The position numbers and the translations under genes are program-made. The notes beneath the pieces were generated by a model. The model searched no databases. It was given only the letters and a program-made list of their open reading frames with translations, and had not been told where the DNA came from. DNA of 64,000 nt from Polyangiaceae bacterium (GTDB lineage: Bacteria; Myxococcota_A; Polyangia; Polyangiales; Polyangiaceae), in the NCBI GenBank assembly GCA_041389725.1, contig JAWKRG010000002.1, positions 1,240,001 through 1,304,000 on the forward strand. The letters are read 5' to 3'. Below, in pieces: positions 24,447 through 32,850 of this stretch (the stretch's first letter is position 1; the number at the start of each line of letters is the position of its first letter).

Positions 24447-26303
24447 ATGAGCGATTCTGAAGCGACGAAGGTTGCGGAGCTGTATCGCGACGCCCGCAAA
24501 CGTCACGAGGCCGAGGCTGAGCGCATCGCCGCGCGCTCCCGCTTGGTGTCGAACCTGCGCGGGCTGACCTTTGGCGTCTTCGTCGTCGCGGCGCTGTGGG
24601 GTCTGTTCGGGGGCGCACCGCAGACCGGCGGCCTGCTGTCCCTCGCCGCCTTGGTGGTGTTCTTCGTACTGATCACCGTGCACGCGCGCATCCTGGCCCG
24701 CGAAGACACGGAGCGGCGTCACGCCTTGGTCAACGAGCACGCGGAGAAACGCGTGACCGGCCGCTTTCGCGAGCTGCCTGAAGACGGAAGTGCGCTCAAA
24801 CCCGTCGGCCACCTCTACGCCGACGACCTGGACGTGTTCGGGCCGGGCTCCTTGTTTCAGCGCATGAGCACTGCCCACACCACCCTGGGCAAGCGCACCT
24901 TGGCGACTTGGCTGGGTGGCCCCGCCACGACCGACGCCATCCTGGCGCGCCAAGACGCAGTCCGTGAGCTCGCACCACAGCTCGACCTGCGACAGCGCTT
25001 GGAAGCCCTCGCGCTCTTTGCAGTGTTGGATCCGAGCGCACGCAAACCAGGGCAGCTCAAACGCGCGCCGGATCCCGAACCCTTCGTGGCCTGGGCGGAG
25101 AGCGAGCCCACGCTGCTCACGAACACCGCATTGGTTTGGGCCAGCCGCATCTTGCCGGTGTTCACGACGGCGGCCCTGGCGGGCTTGATCTGGCTGGGAA
25201 CGCCCGCGTGGTGGTTCACCCTGCCGCTCTTGGCGCAGCTGTTCTTGTTGACGAAGACGCGGGAAGCGACGGCCCGAGCCTTCAACGCCGTGTCCACCTC
25301 CGAAGGCGCGTTCTCGCGCTACGGCGCGATGCTGAGCTTGGTGGAAGGCCTGGACGTGAAGGCCGCTCTGCTGAGCGAACTCAAGGCAGAGCTGGTGACG
25401 AAGGGCATGCCGCCGTCCCAAGCCATGCGCCGCTTGGGCCGAGCGGTGGGTTGGTTCGAGTTGCGTCACAACGGCTTGGTGCATCCCTTCGCCAACGCGC
25501 TGCTGCTGTGGGACGTGCACTGCGTGCTGATGTTGGAAGGGTGGCAGCGCGACAGCGGTAAGGCCACGCGTCGCTGGCTCACGCGCCTGGGCGAGCTGGA
25601 AGCACTGGCGTCTTTCGCGGCGTTTCGTCACGATGAGGGCACGACGTGCTTTCCCGAGATCGTCTCGACGGCGGGAACCTTTCGCGCCGAGTCGCTCGCG
25701 CATCCCCTGCTGAAGCGTGACGAACGCATCGCCAACGACGTGACCCTGGCCAGCGGTGGCGAAGCGCTATTGGTCACGGGCTCCAACATGTCCGGCAAGA
25801 GCACCATGCTGCGCGCCATGGGCTTGGCGGCAGTGATGGGCCTCGCGGGCGCCCCGGTGTGTGCGTCGTCTTTGCAGCTGTCGCGCCTGGCCGTGCGCAC
25901 CAGCATTCGCGTCAGCGACTCTTTGGAGCGCGGGGTCAGCCACTTCTACGCCGAGGTCGAGAAGCTGGCCGCAGTGATGCGCTCGACGAGCGGCGAGCTA
26001 CCGGTGTTCTTCCTGCTCGACGAGATCTTGCACGGCACCAATTCCCGCGAGCGTCAGGTCGGCGCGCGCTGGGTGCTCGCACAAATGCTGCAGCACGGCG
26101 CGTCCGGCGCCATCTCCACCCACGACATGGAACTCTGCCGGCTGCCCGACGAACTGATGGCGCACGTGCAACTGGTGCACTTCCGCGAGAGCGTCCAAGA
26201 CGGCAAGATGACCTTCGACTACAAGCTCCGCCAAGGCCCCGTCACCTCGGGCAACGCCCTACGCGTGATGCAGCTAGCCGGCCTCGACGTGCCGTTGGAG
26301 TGA
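24447..26303 (+). CDS. Membrane-anchored MutS-family ATPase
   Basis: 618 residues. The C-terminal third is a MutS-family ABC ATPase with Walker A GSNMSGKST (about 445-453), Walker B VFFLLDEILHGTNSRER and the downstream ISTHDMELC. Unlike MutS it lacks the mismatch-recognition domain and carries two pairs of predicted membrane helices, near residues 33-75 and 215-262. The middle (FQRMSTAHTTLGKRTLATWL) resembles the MutS lever/core. Such short MutS homologues with membrane segments exist in many bacteria and have no proven repair role. It starts 2 bp after cheB, so it is probably cotranscribed. The end of the gene forms the first unit of a tandem repeat. Confidence 0.85.
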   Translation: MSDSEATKVAELYRDARKRHEAEAERIAARSRLVSNLRGLTFGVFVVAALWGLFGGAPQTGGLLSLAALVVFFVLITVHARILAREDTERRHALVNEHAEKRVTGRFRELPEDGSALKPVGHLYADDLDVFGPGSLFQRMSTAHTTLGKRTLATWLGGPATTDAILARQDAVRELAPQLDLRQRLEALALFAVLDPSARKPGQLKRAPDPEPFVAWAESEPTLLTNTALVWASRILPVFTTAALAGLIWLGTPAWWFTLPLLAQLFLLTKTREATARAFNAVSTSEGAFSRYGAMLSLVEGLDVKAALLSELKAELVTKGMPPSQAMRRLGRAVGWFELRHNGLVHPFANALLLWDVHCVLMLEGWQRDSGKATRRWLTRLGELEALASFAAFRHDEGTTCFPEIVSTAGTFRAESLAHPLLKRDERIANDVTLASGGEALLVTGSNMSGKSTMLRAMGLAAVMGLAGAPVCASSLQLSRLAVRTSIRVSDSLERGVSHFYAEVEKLAAVMRSTSGELPVFFLLDEILHGTNSRERQVGARWVLAQMLQHGASGAISTHDMELCRLPDELMAHVQLVHFRESVQDGKMTFDYKLRQGPVTSGNALRVMQLAGLDVPLE

Positions 26304-26453
26304 CGGGGCGTTGGAGTGACGGGGCGTTGGAGGGACGGGGCGTTGGAGGGACGGGGCGTTCCGATGGAGTAACGGCATGCCGTTGGAGGGACGGGGCGTT
26401 GGCGGGACGCGGCGTTCCGATGGAGTAACGGCCATGCCGTTGGAGGGACGGGG
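26294..26453. repeat. 16-bp tandem repeats seeded at a stop codon
   Basis: GTTGGAGTGACGGGGC and variants start at 26294, 26310, 26326 and 26342, then a longer unit containing GTTCCGATGGAGTAACGG recurs (about 26357 and 26413). The first unit includes the last codons and TGA of the MutS-like gene, so the array grew from the end of that gene. No coding role is expected downstream of the stop. Confidence 0.85.
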
Positions 26454-26546
26454 ATTTCGTGGGACGGAGTATTGTGGGCGGGCTGGAGGGATCGAGGGAC
26501 CGGGGCGGGACAGGTATGGTGCGCTCGGTCTTACACGACTTTCAGC

Positions 26547-26703
26547 GCGCCCTCCTTCGAACGCGCTTCGCGATACCCGACGGGGTGGGATTCCGAAGCG
26601 TCACGCGCCTGTATCGCCACCTTGAGACAAAGCAACGCCCCCATCGGGCGCCCTCCTTCGAACGCGCTTCGCGATACCCGACGGGGTAGGGTTCCGAAGC
26701 GTC
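26547..26703. repeat. 56-bp direct repeat, 101-bp period
   Basis: A 56-bp segment beginning GCGCCCTCCTTCGAACGCGC occurs at 26547-26602 and 26648-26703 with two mismatches (GGTGGGATT against GGTAGGGTT). It lies in gene-free DNA between the MutS-like gene and the next supported gene. No ORF of note is seen from 26304 to 26809. Confidence 0.85.
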
Positions 26704-26809
26704 TCGCGTGTCTCAACGCGGTGCGCCTCGGCCGAAGGCACGCGCGCAAGCCAGTCAGCCGACCGTGTAGGTTGGGGAGAGGAAGATGGAAAGGCACGTG
26801 ATCGCTACG

Positions 26810-27168
26810 TCAACGTCCACGAGATCGAGGGAGCCATCCGCCCTGGGCTTGATCACAGGAGTGCGTATCGACCAAATGACCGGGACCGAGAGTCGCTCGC
26901 ATCCGGCGAGCACGAGGATAGTTCCTCACCCCCTTTGCGACGAACACGCATCGCGAGCTGGTTGTGCGACGCCGTGAAATGCCATAGCTGGGCTGGGCGA
27001 CACTACCGACGAGTTCCTGCAAGTCCTCTGAGGTCAACATGCGCCATCCCTGCCACAACGGTAGCGGCGAATCATGGCGATCGCGAACGCGAACTCGCTC
27101 CATGCTGTGTACGACGTCGTCGTGGCTCCATCTAATCCCGGTGGAAGCTCGCGGTTGATGGTGATCAC
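26810..27168 (-). other. Possible frameshifted remnant downstream of hypothetical gene
   Basis: A GTG overlapping the stop of the gene at 27165 (GTGA) opens a 43-codon frame (VITINRELPPGLDG...). It ends where an ATG in another frame opens a second short frame (MLTSEDLQELVGSVAQPSYG...) that runs to 26810. The chain of coupled short frames suggests a decayed gene or a chance arrangement. No family is recognised. Confidence 0.2.
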
Positions 27169-27575
27169 GCACAGAACTCAGCGGCTATTCTGTCCGCTGT
27201 GACCTCTACGAATGTTCCCACCGGAACACCTTCGATGACACCTGCAACATCGAAACGCAACCCGTCCGCCTCCAACACCTCCCCCTCGCGAATCCTGCCC
27301 CTCACACGGTACCGGCCATTCGACAAGTGTTTCAACGATACATCCGCGCCGTCCAAGACACTGGGCTGATCATCATCCAGAGACTCTAGGGACAAACGCA
27401 CTCGATAGGTTTCTCCGACGACAACTGGATTGGGGCAAACGTGCACAAAGACCTCGAGAACATGCCTTCCAAAGGAAAGTCGCATAACCTCCACGATGTC
27501 CGAATCCTGTCCAAGCAAGACGGCGTCAATCGCAGCATCCTTCGAACCGACCTGTCTGTGCCCAGTAGCTTCCAT
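27165..27575 (-). CDS. Hypothetical protein, beta-rich
   Basis: 136 residues, no signal peptide, no recognised family. After a polar N-terminus there are well-formed alternating strands (VLEVFVHVCPNPVVVGETYRVRLSLESL, RYRVRGRIREGEVLEADGLRFDVAGVI, GTFVEVTADRIAAEF) with glycine turns, suggesting a small beta-barrel or OB-like fold. It stands in a repeat-rich accessory stretch of lower GC than its neighbours, so it may be acquired DNA. Its start at 27575 lies 30 bp from a fragment of the Rpn nuclease gene. Confidence 0.5.
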   Translation of the reverse strand: MEATGHRQVGSKDAAIDAVLLGQDSDIVEVMRLSFGRHVLEVFVHVCPNPVVVGETYRVRLSLESLDDDQPSVLDGADVSLKHLSNGRYRVRGRIREGEVLEADGLRFDVAGVIEGVPVGTFVEVTADRIAAEFCA

Positions 27576-27604
27576 GGCTAGTCTTCACGCTTCAGCGACA
27601 CCTC

Positions 27605-27635
27605 GGTCGGGTATCGCTGATGGATAGAATATAGC
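27605..27635. repeat. 31-bp fragment shared with the Rpn nuclease gene
   Basis: The segment GGTCGGGTATCGCTGATGG and the 12 bases after it match 28303-28333 inside the nuclease gene with one mismatch. On the minus strand it encodes the same peptide, YILSISDTRP. It is probably a remnant of a second copy or a recombination scar. Confidence 0.7.
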
Positions 27636-27998
27636 CTGGGTGCCCCCCCGCGTCTCGGCGGCGCTCGCGCGTGCGCTCGTTGGCGACAACGCGTCTTCAG
27701 ATTCGGCGCCGCCTCGCCGATCCCCCGCCGAGCTCGTGCTCATGCGACGCTTGGGAATCCCCGAAGGGGGGCAGGCGGCGCTCGCGGTTGCCAAATGATG
27801 ACTTCTCTTTCACATACAGCCGCCTGCACAGTCCCTAAAGGGATTCCCTTCGGTCACGCGCGAGCGGGGGGGATGAGCGCGGCATGATGCGTCGTGGTGT
27901 CGGACCGCGATGCTGTGGGCGGTGCGATTGCGTCTAGGCGTCCATGGTGGCGGACCGCGATGCTGTGTGCGCTGGCGTTGTTCTGGAGCTGCTGGCGC
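27636..27998. other. Gene-free accessory stretch with short repeats
   Basis: No credible gene. CGGACCGCGATGCTGTG occurs exactly at 27901 and 27951. GGATTCCCTTCGGTC plus ACGCG at 27841 recurs with one mismatch at 29260, so the pair flanks the Rpn nuclease gene. Confidence 0.5.
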
Positions 27999-28997
27999 CT
28001 AGCGACCGAATACCTCGTCCAGCGTGCTCATGGTCAGAATGCGCTCGGCGAGGACATCGAGTTGCTCGACTGAGCTGTGCTCCACCAGCGACACATCCTC
28101 GGCGGACAACGGGCCAAACTTGAGGATCAGCAGCTTGAGCACGACTTCTGCTTTGCCTTCTGCTTTGCCTTCTGCTTTGCCTTCTGCTCTGCCTTCTGCC
28201 TTGCCCTCAGCTTTGCCTTCTGCTCTTAGAATCTGTGCTCCGGTCATGAATGCTTCCTCCACCTTTGGACCCAGCTGCCTGAAAAGCTGGTGCACTCCCT
28301 CGGGTCGGGTATCGCTGATGGATAGGATATAGCGCACCAAGGACGCGAGCAACGTCACCCCGTTGCGGGTAGCCGCGGCGTCTTGCAGCAATGCCGCGCA
28401 ACCCTCCAGCAAGGGCAGGAAATCCTGCTCCAGACGCGCTCGGCTCATGCAGATCAGGGTCAGGCGCGCGACCGAAGTCATTACCCGTCCGCGTAGATCC
28501 TCGGCCTGAGCGGCCGAGAGGTCGTCCAACAGGTAGGTGAAACGCGGGCTCAGCGGCTGAAGTGCTTCGCGCTCCGCTCCATCCATGTCGAGCAGGTCCT
28601 CGAAGTGCATAGCCGAAGTCCAGCCCTCCTTGCTGTGGTGCACCACCATGGGCACGATGACGGGTAGGCGCTTCGCCGCTGGTTCCTTGTGAAGGAAGTC
28701 CTGCCAGAGCTTGACCATGTAGACCAGCAAACGAAATGGCATCCATCGGTCGGGCTTACTCTGGTGCTCCATGAGCAAGTAGAGAAACGCCTTGCGCCCC
28801 GAGAGCATCACCGAAAACGCAACGTCCGCTCGCTTGTTGGACAGCTCTTCCTCGACGAAGCTCACGGGGAGCTTCTCCAAGGTACTCCAGTCGATGCACT
28901 GCACGATGCTTGCGGGCAAGAGCACGCGCAACTCGCCCTCGGCGTGCTCGGGATTCGAGAACACCAACCGGAACAGCGAGTCATGCAGCGTGCGCAT
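27999..28997 (-). CDS. Rpn-family recombination-promoting nuclease/putative transposase
   Basis: 332 residues. The N-terminus (HDSLFRLVFSNPEHAEGELRVLLP), the ELSNKRADVAFSV block and FLYLLMEHQSKPD give the PD-(D/E)XK pattern of the YhgA/Rpn family (Asp in ADVAF, Glu-x-Gln in MEHQS). Rpn proteins are nucleases that promote RecA-independent recombination. Near the C-terminus is a run of EGKA/EGRA tetrapeptides (residues about 265-290) encoded by 12-bp tandem repeats, typical of this family and likely to vary in number. It is a paralogue of the gene at 54123. Flanking repeats and a shared fragment at 27605 suggest local mobility or repeated duplication. Confidence 0.85.
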   Translation of the reverse strand: MRTLHDSLFRLVFSNPEHAEGELRVLLPASIVQCIDWSTLEKLPVSFVEEELSNKRADVAFSVMLSGRKAFLYLLMEHQSKPDRWMPFRLLVYMVKLWQDFLHKEPAAKRLPVIVPMVVHHSKEGWTSAMHFEDLLDMDGAEREALQPLSPRFTYLLDDLSAAQAEDLRGRVMTSVARLTLICMSRARLEQDFLPLLEGCAALLQDAAATRNGVTLLASLVRYILSISDTRPEGVHQLFRQLGPKVEEAFMTGAQILRAEGKAEGKAEGRAEGKAEGKAEGKAEVVLKLLILKFGPLSAEDVSLVEHSSVEQLDVLAERILTMSTLDEVFGR

Positions 28998-29323
28998 TGC
29001 GTGACTCTACACCTCTGCCGGCGAACTCGACACCGCAACGCTCCACAGGCCGTCGAGCAACGTCGGCGAGCGCAGCGCCGCCGCTCGCGGACAGGCTCAT
29101 TCGCGATGTTGCGCGTCCGCTCCGCCGTGTCGCCGGGGCCTTGCAAGAGCGCGCACGCCGCGCGCCACGGCGTGCAATGTTTCCTGGTGCGCGACGGTCA
29201 CGTGGTCGATGGCGAAGTAGTGCGGCTCGTCGCCGTGTCACGCGGCCTGTCCCGCAAGGGGATTCCCTTCGGTCTCGCGAATTGGATGCAAGGCCCCGCC
29301 GCCCCGGCGGGCCGGGTGTAGTC

Positions 29324-29512
29324 ATGCATCGCTCGTCTCGCTGTTCGCTCGCCGCCATCGCTGCTGAGCGCCGTCGCACGCCTACGGTTTCCGAGCGCCG
29401 GCTTTGGCTCCGGCTGAAAGGCTCGCAGCTTGGGGTTGCCTTCCGCCGTGAATATGTCGTTGGGTCCTTCATCCTCGACCTCGCCGCGCCATCTCGGCGC
29501 CTCGCGGTTGAG
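29324..29512 (+). pseudogene. DUF559 endonuclease-domain protein, 5' half (interrupted)
   Basis: 63 codons from ATG 29324: TPTVSERRLWLRLKGSQLG, then FRREYVVGSFILDLAAPSRRLAVE. This is the first half of a DUF559 (Vsr-like) endonuclease-domain protein, which usually continues VDG.YH. Here the reading changes right after LAVE and the matching second half lies at 32132. The gene has been split by a 2.6-kb serine-recombinase element. No gene is supported in the gap 28998-29323. Confidence 0.85.
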
Positions 29513-29538
29513 TGGTACGGATCACAATGCACACCTCG

Positions 29539-31620
29539 CTAAGTGTCGAATAATAGGAGCTTGCGTTGGCCCGGCAGAGGTTTTTCGCCCTTTCGGGCGC
29601 CCTTGATGGCCGCGATGAGCGCTTCGATCTTCGGGTCTTCGATCGATTCTTGCGTGAAGATCCAAGGCCCGTTTGCGAGTGGGTGGTCTGCCGCGATCTC
29701 TCCCCGCTCGGCTGCGCGGCGGAGAGTCAGCGGTGCAATGCCGAGCTGAGCCGCTGCGCTCTTCAGCGTGAGCCACCCGTTTGCGGTGCGTCTGGCGGCG
29801 GTGTTGCCGGGAATATTGTTGCGCCGTCGGATCCCGCCGACGCTACCCTGGGTCCAACGGTTGCCGTTGGCGGTGAGGACGCCATTCTTGTTGAGCAATC
29901 CAGCGATCATTTCGTCCCCGCATACTCGCGCGAGACTGCGTATCGCATCGACGATGTTCTCGGGCGTTTCGCGCGAAAGGCCACGTCGGCGTCGTCGTAC
30001 TCGAAGCTCCGTGTGCACGCCTCCGGCCCAGTGGATCGTGAGGACAATCTCGTTTGCCTGATCGTCGGGGTCGACGATGATCTCGTTGATCAATGTACGC
30101 ACGATGCGCTTCTTGAGGCGCACGTCGGCTTTCGGGTCGTTCCAAACCGCGCTGAGGTCACTCGCCAAGCGCAGAAACTCCTCGCGACTCGTCACTATCT
30201 GCGGACGCTTCCTCGAGCGCTCGACTTCGATGCGTTGCTCGAGTTCGCCGACACGCACCAGGGCAGCGTTCCACCGAGTCTCCAGCTCATCTGCGACGAG
30301 GCGATTCAGTGGGTCGACTGCTTCGTAACGCCGGCACGCACGATCCGCGACATAGCGCGCCTCTTTCAGCTCGGTCTCGATCATGGCGATCAGACCGTCG
30401 TGCGAGTTGCTCACCTCATCGGCCGCGAGCAGAGCAACATCGATTGCGGCAGGTTCCAGGACGCGCAAGGTTTCATCGGACACCTGAGCATCAACGTCCT
30501 TGCCGCCGAACGAGATGCATCGCACGTCACTTGCTCGCAACGCAGAGCGGTCGCACGTGTACCGTGGAACATCACCGCGTCCGCAGTACGCCACGCGCAT
30601 CCTACTGCCACAGCGTCTGCATCGTAGCAATCCGACGAGCAGTGCCGGCCCCCGCTTGATCGCGCCCACGTTCGGACTGCAAAACCGGTAGCTGTTTCCC
30701 CTGAGCACTTCCTGAATCCGCTCCCAGACGTCCCAGCTCAGGTATGCCTCGTGATGGTTCTGGAGCAAGACCGACCACTCGCTCCGCGGCCGGGCAACGA
30801 TCCGCCGCCTCGGCTGTCCCCCTCGGGCATCCGTCACCGTCGACGTCTTGCCGTAGGCGTACACGCCCGCGTACATCGGGTTCGTTAGAATGTTCTGCAC
30901 CCTCCGCTGTGACGCGCGCTTCCAGAGCACCGCGTCGCCACCGTGCCCAATGACTCCGACGGGTAGTTCGAGGTCGTGCTTCAGCAACCACAGCATCACC
31001 TGACGTGCGCTGTTCAACTCGAGGAACTTCGTGAACACCAACGTGACTGCTCGCTGGACGCGTTGGTCAGGGTCCTTCTCAATCCCGTTGTCCGCGTGTA
31101 CGTAGCCAACAGGCAGCCGAATAGAAAGCTCGCCGCGTGCCGCCTTCTGGTGGCGGGCTTCGTGGGCCCTGACCCGCAGCAAGTCCAGCTCGTACTCGCT
31201 CAAGCTTCCCTTCACTCCGAGCAACAGTCGGTCATTCGCTCGCTGCGGATCGTAAACGACATCCTGATCGATAAGCAACGTGTCAAACATCCGGCAGAGT
31301 TCGACAAGGTGATGCCAGTCCTTGTTGTTGCGCGCGAAGCGAGAGATCTCGCGCGCAGCGACCGCGCCAACATCGCCTTGACAGACTTCGGCGATCATCC
31401 GCTGGAATCCCGTGCGCGTCGACGATGAAGCTCCGGACTGACCGAGGTCGTCGTCGACCACATCCACATCGCGCCATCCAAGTGACTCCAGGCGCTGCTG
31501 CATCAAGTACTGAAGTCGTCGGCTTTCCTGGTGGTGTTCAACCTGATGCTGTGAGGATTGTCGAACGTACAGGATGGCTTTTCGAGCGCGATGATGGTCG
31601 CCGATCCTCGCGTCACTCAT
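29539..31620 (-). CDS. Large serine recombinase
   Basis: 693 residues. The resolvase catalytic domain (residues about 14-160) holds the nucleophile in AILYVRQSS, then GQSGASSSTRTGFQRM, VAAREISRFARNN and DRLLLGVKGSLSEYELDLLR. The recombinase domain follows (YVHADNGIEKDPDQRVQRAV, NPMYAGVYAYGK), then a zinc ribbon (LLRCRRCGSRM...YTC...C), a coiled-coil segment (about 440-510), and a C-terminal MerR/HTH-like part (WLTLKSAAAQLGIAPLTLRRAAERGEI). This is the ISXc-like/transposon type of recombinase that carries its own DNA-binding tail. It should excise and integrate the element. Its start overlaps the small upstream gene by 8 bp, and its stop lies 27 bp from the left junction. Confidence 0.93.
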   Translation of the reverse strand: MSDARIGDHHRARKAILYVRQSSQHQVEHHQESRRLQYLMQQRLESLGWRDVDVVDDDLGQSGASSSTRTGFQRMIAEVCQGDVGAVAAREISRFARNNKDWHHLVELCRMFDTLLIDQDVVYDPQRANDRLLLGVKGSLSEYELDLLRVRAHEARHQKAARGELSIRLPVGYVHADNGIEKDPDQRVQRAVTLVFTKFLELNSARQVMLWLLKHDLELPVGVIGHGGDAVLWKRASQRRVQNILTNPMYAGVYAYGKTSTVTDARGGQPRRRIVARPRSEWSVLLQNHHEAYLSWDVWERIQEVLRGNSYRFCSPNVGAIKRGPALLVGLLRCRRCGSRMRVAYCGRGDVPRYTCDRSALRASDVRCISFGGKDVDAQVSDETLRVLEPAAIDVALLAADEVSNSHDGLIAMIETELKEARYVADRACRRYEAVDPLNRLVADELETRWNAALVRVGELEQRIEVERSRKRPQIVTSREEFLRLASDLSAVWNDPKADVRLKKRIVRTLINEIIVDPDDQANEIVLTIHWAGGVHTELRVRRRRRGLSRETPENIVDAIRSLARVCGDEMIAGLLNKNGVLTANGNRWTQGSVGGIRRRNNIPGNTAARRTANGWLTLKSAAAQLGIAPLTLRRAAERGEIAADHPLANGPWIFTQESIEDPKIEALIAAIKGARKGEKPLPGQRKLLLFDT

Positions 31621-31843
31621 CGTCCACCTCCCCGGCCTGTTTTCGTTCCAGCTTGGAGCGAAGCATCTCGGCGAGACGCGCGGTCACCTCTCGGCGCGCT
31701 TCGCTGGGCAGGTCCTTCCATATCGCGCTTCCTCTGCTTTGTGGCTCTTGCATTCGAAGTCGAACTTCCACGATTAACTCGAGCTGGCGCATCGACACCT
31801 CCAACGCTTGGGGGGACCTGTCGATCTTGATCCTCACCTGCAT
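31613..31843 (-). CDS. Small protein upstream of recombinase
   Basis: 76 residues: MQVRIKIDRSPQALEVSMR, then QLELIVEVRLRM and a helical tail LPSEARREVTARLAEMLRSK. The stop overlaps the recombinase start, so the two are coupled. The composition (acidic/basic helix, no Cys) looks like a real protein and not a shadow. It lies inside the 3' part of the longer frame at 31617-32087, in another frame. Small accessory proteins of this size often precede transposon recombinases; a directionality or DNA-binding role is only a guess. Confidence 0.6.
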   Translation of the reverse strand: MQVRIKIDRSPQALEVSMRQLELIVEVRLRMQEPQSRGSAIWKDLPSEARREVTARLAEMLRSKLERKQAGEVDDE

Positions 31844-32087
31844 GGAGGTTCCAATCCGCCGCGAGAAGTTCTTTCAAACTCACCAACGCGTCGATGGAAA
31901 CGGCGGGCTGCGCCTCCAGATGCAGCGCCGCGCACTGCACTCGGTCGAACATCCACGCGGGGACGCGAAAACAATCGCCTCGGTCGTCCTCGGAAAGATG
32001 ACAGCGGAGTACTGTCTCGCCGATACGAGTAAGCTCACCGCGAACGACGACTTCTCGCCCGAACAGTGGATGCCAGCGATACTCCAC
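31617..32087 (-). CDS. DUF5372-like protein of the recombinase element
   Basis: 156 residues if read to its stop. The first 85 residues (EYRWHPLFGREVVVRGELTR, LRCHLSEDDRGDCFRVPAWMFD) resemble the DUF5372 proteins that commonly stand beside serine recombinases, starting with the HPL(F/Y)G motif. After about residue 82 the frame becomes Arg/Ser-rich and overlaps the better-looking 76-residue gene in another frame. So either this protein ends naturally with a low-complexity tail encoded over its neighbour, or a frameshift has extended it. Function unknown. Confidence 0.55.
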   Translation of the reverse strand: MEYRWHPLFGREVVVRGELTRIGETVLRCHLSEDDRGDCFRVPAWMFDRVQCAALHLEAQPAVSIDALVSLKELLAADWNLHAGEDQDRQVPPSVGGVDAPARVNRGSSTSNARATKQRKRDMEGPAQRSAPRGDRASRRDASLQAGTKTGRGGGR

Positions 32088-32131
32088 GCGGCGACGACAG
32101 ATGTTCTGGGTAGTGTGAGCCCGGCTTCGAG

Positions 32132-32290
32132 GTTGATGGTGCCTATCATGCCCGCGTGGCCGCCAAGGATGCGCGCCGAGATCGTGAGCTGGCGCGGCTT
32201 GGCTGGCGTGTTGTCCGCCTGGATGCCGCGCTCGTCATGGCGGATGTCGAAGCGGCTGTGCAGCGGGTGCGTGAGGCGCTCGAGCCCTGA
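32132..32290 (+). pseudogene. DUF559 endonuclease-domain protein, 3' half (interrupted)
   Basis: Beginning at 32132 in frame with the 5' half at 29324-29512: VDGAYHARVAAKDARRDREL, then LGWRVVRLDAALVMADVEAA and QRVREALEP to the TGA at 32288-32290. These 52 codons carry the conserved VDG.YH and LGWRVVRL motifs of DUF559. It has no start codon of its own and would be silent unless the element excises. Confidence 0.85.
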
Positions 32291-32850
32291 TGCGTGCCCA
32301 GCGACACCGCCGTGTCGCTGGGCTTCGTCGGGCTAGGTTGTCAAAGAACGGTCGCCAAAGGCGAGAGCGGCATCGCTCGAGAATGATTCTATCGTGGTCA
32401 CGCTGACCGCCAGCCGCGAATCGCCTGCGATGAAGCGGGAATGTGAAGGTTGTCTGGCATGCTCAATGAGCGTGCCAGGACGCTTCGGTGCTGAGCGCCG
32501 TTGAGCGCGAGCAAGACTGGCGGCACTACCCGAACCGAGCCGCGTGCCCCGCCTGTGCTCGTGGTAACGAAGTTCCGCGGACGCGAGCACTTGCCGATCG
32601 TCGAACTCCGCGACGCGGCGTAGGCGGACAAGTGTGCGCTCTGCGCAACGCGCCAACCCGACGCGCAGCGGGTGAGGTGTGCGCACGCGGAGGCGATCCT
32701 GGTGCGATCGGGTCCGAACAGGTCGTCCATCACCGTGCTCACCCCGCCGCGCGTCGTCTTGGCGACGATCTTGGGGGGCAATGCAGTGATGGAAACAGGG
32801 TCATTTTTGCGGGGATCTCACGATGAAGAACCGGTGGACCAATACAGCCC
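32291..32850. other. Gene-free stretch after recombinase element
   Basis: About 560 bp without a supported gene. Short frames on both strands overlap each other and match no family known to me. It may hold the decayed end of an older insertion. It also forms the region downstream of the Rhs/lipoprotein operon, where no clear terminator hairpin was found. Confidence 0.4.

Larger units (their letters stand above)
29513..32131 (-). mobile_element. 2.6-kb serine-recombinase element inserted in a DUF559 gene
   Basis: Both ends are defined by the split host gene: joining 29324-29512 to 32132-32290 restores an uninterrupted 115-residue DUF559 frame (…LAVE|VDGAYHARV…). The trinucleotide GAG is present at each junction (29510-29512 and 32129-32131), consistent with the short core copied at the two ends by a serine recombinase. 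Inside are only three minus-strand frames: a DUF5372-like protein, a 76-residue protein and the large recombinase. There are no terminal inverted repeats of note and no cargo, so it is a minimal self-mobilising unit. Confidence 0.85.

Noticed and set aside
32398..32781. 127-codon minus-strand frame downstream of the toxin operon
   Set aside because: No motif, overlaps several equally long frames on both strands, and the residue pattern is not protein-like.
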